Assembly: GCA_030627625.1 (NCBI GenBank)
Contig: DAOURR010000021.1
Location: forward strand, 1-35,171
From: UBA3103 sp002365855
GTDB taxonomy: Bacteria; Bacillota; Desulfotomaculia; Desulfotomaculales; Pelotomaculaceae
DNA length: 35,171 bases
Reading direction: 5' to 3'
Both the position numbers and the translations under genes were made by a program. Below the pieces are notes generated by a model. That model was not told the origin of the DNA, ran no database searches, and saw nothing but the letters and a program-made list of their open reading frames with translations. Shown here piece after piece: positions 32,637 to 35,171 of this stretch (position 1 is the first letter of the stretch; each line of letters begins with the position of its first letter).

Positions 32637-33359
32637 TTACCTAAGAGCGTGTTTGGAATAATCAAAACGCAGGCCGCCTGTATAAGCGGGCACTATAATG
32701 CTGTCTGACGTCTGCACGTTAATAATTATCCCGTTAGCGCTAAGGTACTCAACCAATCCTCCCCTTATCTCCAGGCTGCTTTTTAAAACGCCTGCGTTCC
32801 CGATAGCGTGAATTTTGTAAGGAGGCGATAGCCTGGCAAGGTTTATATTGATGTGATTACCAGCCAGGCGGACCTCACTCGTTGCCAGGATCCTCTGATC
32901 ATTTACAGCTATCACCTCTGCACCTGCGCCGCGCAGGTCATTAATGACTTTTAACAGGTCTTCATCCCGGACGTTGAATAAACCCGGACTGCTGCCATGT
33001 CCGGTGGCGCCAGGCGGGTTATCCAAAACAACTTCAACCCCGGGGCCTACCATCTGGGTGAGGCCAGCATAAAGCTTTACCTTGGTAAGCTCGCTCTCCA
33101 GCACTACAGCCGCTTCTGTTCTTCCTTTACCGGCCTCTTCTAGCTTGGCGGCAAGATCATCAGCTTCTTCAACCAGGTTTGCCAGATCTCTCTCAACCTG
33201 TTTTTTTTCGATGGTCAGTTCTTGAACCCTGTCTGTTGGAATACCCCGGGCAATGCTGCTGGTAGCACGAAACTGAAACACCATTAACATCCCAGTTAAT
33301 AAGGCAACCAGTGTTATTGAAGCATATGTTGATTTGTTAAATTTCGTGGTCTTTTTCAA
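32637..33359 (-). CDS. DUF881 family protein (YlxW/YlxX-like), copy 2
   Basis: Membrane-anchored envelope protein of 240 aa. One N-terminal helix (YASITLVALLTGMLMVFQF), a coiled-coil stretch (ELTIEKKQVERDLANLVEEADDLAAKLEE, about residues 45-80), then the DUF881 core (VGPGVEVVLDN, RDEDLLKVINDLRGAGAEVIAVNDQRI, PPYKIHAIGN, IPAYTGGLRFDYS). It is paralogous to the gene immediately upstream, 12 bases away. The start is TTG at 33359, with AGGAGAGG eight bases upstream. Function is unknown. Confidence 0.9.
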   Translation of the reverse strand: MKKTTKFNKSTYASITLVALLTGMLMVFQFRATSSIARGIPTDRVQELTIEKKQVERDLANLVEEADDLAAKLEEAGKGRTEAAVVLESELTKVKLYAGLTQMVGPGVEVVLDNPPGATGHGSSPGLFNVRDEDLLKVINDLRGAGAEVIAVNDQRILATSEVRLAGNHININLARLSPPYKIHAIGNAGVLKSSLEIRGGLVEYLSANGIIINVQTSDSIIVPAYTGGLRFDYSKHALR

Positions 33360-33371
33360 AATTTTCCTCTC

Positions 33372-34064
33372 CTAACCGATAATGGCATATTCATACTTAA
33401 GACCACCTGAATATGCCGGTATCGTGACCTGGGGAGCTTTTTTTACTACTACCTGTATCCCCCAAAACTGAAGGGTTTCAGCAACACCGCCCTTCATCTT
33501 TAAAGAGCTTTCCAGTGTATCAGGATTTCCTATAGCAGTAATAACATAAGGGGGGGCCAGCCGTTTATTTTTATTCACGACAATGGTTGGACCCGTACAG
33601 CGCAGCTCAGTGTTGGCAAGAATTCTTTGACCGTTAATTGATAACGCCTCTGCCCCAGCAGCCCTGAGTTCATTAAGCACACGCAGTACATCCTCGTCAT
33701 GCAAAACATACAGGTTGGGGTTTTCCCCCGGTTTAATCGTTATATTACTGTCATTAAGCGTTACCTCAACACCCGGGCCGTATAACTCGGTTACTCCAGC
33801 CAAAATTCGGGCCCTGTCCAGCTCTTCTTTCAGTTCCGCGTCCCTGGGACCTGCAGAAATAAGGTCGAGGCTGGAGCGCAGGGAATCAACTTGGGCCTGC
33901 ATAGCATCGCGGTTTTCTTTCAACTGACTTACCTCGGCTGTAAGTATCTGAGCTCTCTGAACAGGCTCAGCTGCTTTAATTTCTGTTGTAACCCGGAACT
34001 GGAAAGCCAGCATTAATCCCAGAACCAGACCTACAAAAACGAGAGCCCACTGGTAGCCTTTCAA
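33372..34064 (-). CDS. DUF881 family protein (YlxW/YlxX-like), copy 1
   Basis: Paralogue of the next gene, 230 aa. It has one N-terminal helix (WALVFVGLVLGLMLAFQF), a coiled coil (VQRAQILTAEVSQLKENRDAMQAQVDSL), and the DUF881 core with YGPGVEVTLND, HDEDVLRVLNELRAAGAEALSINGQRI, APPYVITAIGN and IPAYSGGLKYEY. It starts with TTG at 34064, with GGAGGCG seven bases upstream. It follows ftsQ by 15 bases and is co-transcribed with it. The family is typical of Gram-positive division clusters, but no activity is known. Confidence 0.9.
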   Translation of the reverse strand: MKGYQWALVFVGLVLGLMLAFQFRVTTEIKAAEPVQRAQILTAEVSQLKENRDAMQAQVDSLRSSLDLISAGPRDAELKEELDRARILAGVTELYGPGVEVTLNDSNITIKPGENPNLYVLHDEDVLRVLNELRAAGAEALSINGQRILANTELRCTGPTIVVNKNKRLAPPYVITAIGNPDTLESSLKMKGGVAETLQFWGIQVVVKKAPQVTIPAYSGGLKYEYAIIG

Positions 34065-34079
34065 GTCTTTTCGCCTCCG

Positions 34080-34829
34080 CTACTGTTTTTTATAATATAT
34101 TACTGGTTGATCGGCACACGAGAGGTCTATGTAGTTAACCCTGGCACCCTGCTTACGCAACTCCGTAATGATTTGAGACAGAATTGCTCCTTTTTCCCTG
34201 ACCTCCGAGGCCAAGCCAAAACGGCATTGAATCCCTTCAACAGTATACAATTTAACCTGGCCATCTTTGTCCAAATTTACCTCGGATAAATTTGAAGTCA
34301 CATCGCGAGGCAACTCGCTTATAATTATCAGAGCCTCCCCCAATCTTTCCGCTCTGACGACCTGACCTGGGCCGGCGCCGGCCATATCACCCTGCACCCC
34401 CGTAATGATTGGGAGTCCGGGGGTTCCGGCGCCTCCTTTAGTCAAGTATACCCCTTCCTCATCGACTTCTATAAGACCATCATTGGTAAGTAACAAGCCC
34501 AGGGGTACACGCTCTATGATCTCAATTATTACCGTGGAAGGCAGCGACCTTGAAATACTTGATTCCCTGATCATTGGAACTTTCTTTAAGTTGGAAGCCA
34601 CTCCTTCAAGATCTGCCTTAAAAATATTAATGCCGGGGCTTATATCTGCGACAGACCTGACTAGATCCTCGTTTAAAAAATGGTTGCCGCGGACCATAAC
34701 TTTTCGTACCTCAAAAACAGGAGATTTGAGCAAGATATATCCAGAAACAAGAATAAGCAAAACAAAAAAAACGCTTTCTACGATGTTCCACCTTTTTCGT
34801 CTCCCGCAAAATTTAGGAGAACCAGCCAA
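34080..34829 (-). CDS. ftsQ: Cell division protein FtsQ/DivIB
   Basis: Bitopic divisome protein. After a basic stretch (GRRKRW) comes one membrane helix (VESVFFVLLILVSGYIL). The outside POTRA domain (VFEVRKVMVRGNHFLNEDLVRSVADISPGINIF) and the beta domain (PSTVIIEIIERVPLGLLL, IEVDEEGVYL) follow, ending with an ARVNYIDLS strand. The start I prefer is TTG at 34829, which has GGAG eight bases upstream and gives 249 aa. The frame runs up to 34946, but the promoter at 34870-34897 lies inside that part, so it is not translated from this promoter. Confidence 0.88.
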   Translation of the reverse strand: MAGSPKFCGRRKRWNIVESVFFVLLILVSGYILLKSPVFEVRKVMVRGNHFLNEDLVRSVADISPGINIFKADLEGVASNLKKVPMIRESSISRSLPSTVIIEIIERVPLGLLLTNDGLIEVDEEGVYLTKGGAGTPGLPIITGVQGDMAGAGPGQVVRAERLGEALIIISELPRDVTSNLSEVNLDKDGQVKLYTVEGIQCRFGLASEVREKGAILSQIITELRKQGARVNYIDLSCADQPVIYYKKQ

Positions 34830-34869
34830 TACGTTCACTCCATCATATATTAGATTTACCTCATAAGCT

Positions 34870-34897
34870 ATTATACCAACCACTACTAACTTGTCTA
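34870..34897 (-). promoter_or_regulatory. Sigma-A promoter of the ftsQ-DUF881-ftsAZ operon
   Basis: On the minus strand TAGACA (34897-34892), 16-base spacer and TATAAT (34875-34870). It starts about 30 bases before the chosen ftsQ TTG. No other promoter this good is seen before ftsZ. Confidence 0.65.
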
Positions 34898-35171
34898 TAT
34901 ATAAACTGAAAAAGCGCGGGATGTTTAAACTGTGTTTTTTCCGCAAATTTTTGATCTTTGTAATACGTAACCATTTTATTCCTTATGGCATAGGATAGAG
35001 TAGTTTAATAAGGAGGCCGCTAGAGCTTTCTCCTGTCTACACTAACCTTTATTTCATTTAACTCTTTCAAGAATTACTAGAACCTGACTTGACCGCTTTT
35101 TGTGATTGCGAACCCTTCATGCCAAAAAAACCTTGGAAAATAGCCATTTTGCTATAGCGTCAGGGCAAAAA
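34898..35171. other. Right-edge non-coding stretch
   Basis: No supported gene in the last 274 bases. A TAGC-AAAATG-GCTA motif with a following T-rich stretch (about 35,127-35,160 on the minus strand) might be the terminator of a gene beyond the window. An imperfect AGGAG...CTCCT palindrome at about 35,010-35,035 was also noted. The frame above ftsQ extends in but is not likely coding. Confidence 0.4.

Overview
The window looks like chromosomal DNA of an anaerobic, endospore-forming Firmicute (Clostridia), most like the Desulfotomaculum/Pelotomaculum group. The reasons are linked sporulation genes (spoIIGA, sigE, sigG), an anaerobic class III ribonucleotide reductase, a selenocysteine-containing SelD, a T-box leader on ileS, and frequent TTG/GTG starts. 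The genus is an inference. There is no phage, IS element, CRISPR array, rRNA or tRNA that I can see.

Most genes lie on the minus strand, so the locus reads biologically from right to left. From the right end: a cell-division block (ftsQ, two DUF881 paralogues, a DUF1290 'small basic' protein, ftsA, ftsZ) driven by a visible promoter near 34,880 and closed by a terminator after ftsZ. Next come selD, read through an in-frame UGA with a SECIS-like hairpin, and a short plus-strand island of two unknown ORFs (28,010-28,535). Then comes the mother-cell/forespore sigma cluster spoIIGA-sigE-sigG with the ylmC/ymxH gene. sigG has its own candidate sigma-F-type promoter and a terminator.

The middle (about 15,500-24,600) is an insertion relative to the Bacillus ylm order: nrdR-nrdD-nrdG with candidate NrdR boxes, a DUF502 membrane protein, a lactate permease, a LysM/BsuPI protein and, on the plus strand, a KhtT-KhtU-like K+/H+ antiporter.

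The ylm/division/envelope block then resumes: a beta-CASP metallo-hydrolase, pgeF (ylmD), a HlyD-like protein, the YggS/YlmE PLP protein, sepF, proC, yggT (ylmG), divIVA, a Nudix hydrolase, a DUF2889-like protein, a DUF167 protein, ileS behind a T-box, a VanZ-like protein (opposite strand), lspA and an rluD-type pseudouridine synthase. A UPF0756 membrane protein converges on rluD. At the left edge is a 5'-damaged phosphosulfolactate synthase (ComA) gene.

Together the genes cover Z-ring assembly and anchoring, septal/polar placement, sporulation sigma control and envelope maturation, with anaerobic dNTP synthesis and selenium metabolism embedded. Best leads for follow-up: the selenoprotein SelD, the T-box, the nrd control region, the sigma-F-like sigG promoter, the unknown gene pair at 28 kb, the LysM-BsuPI fusion protein and the broken comA.
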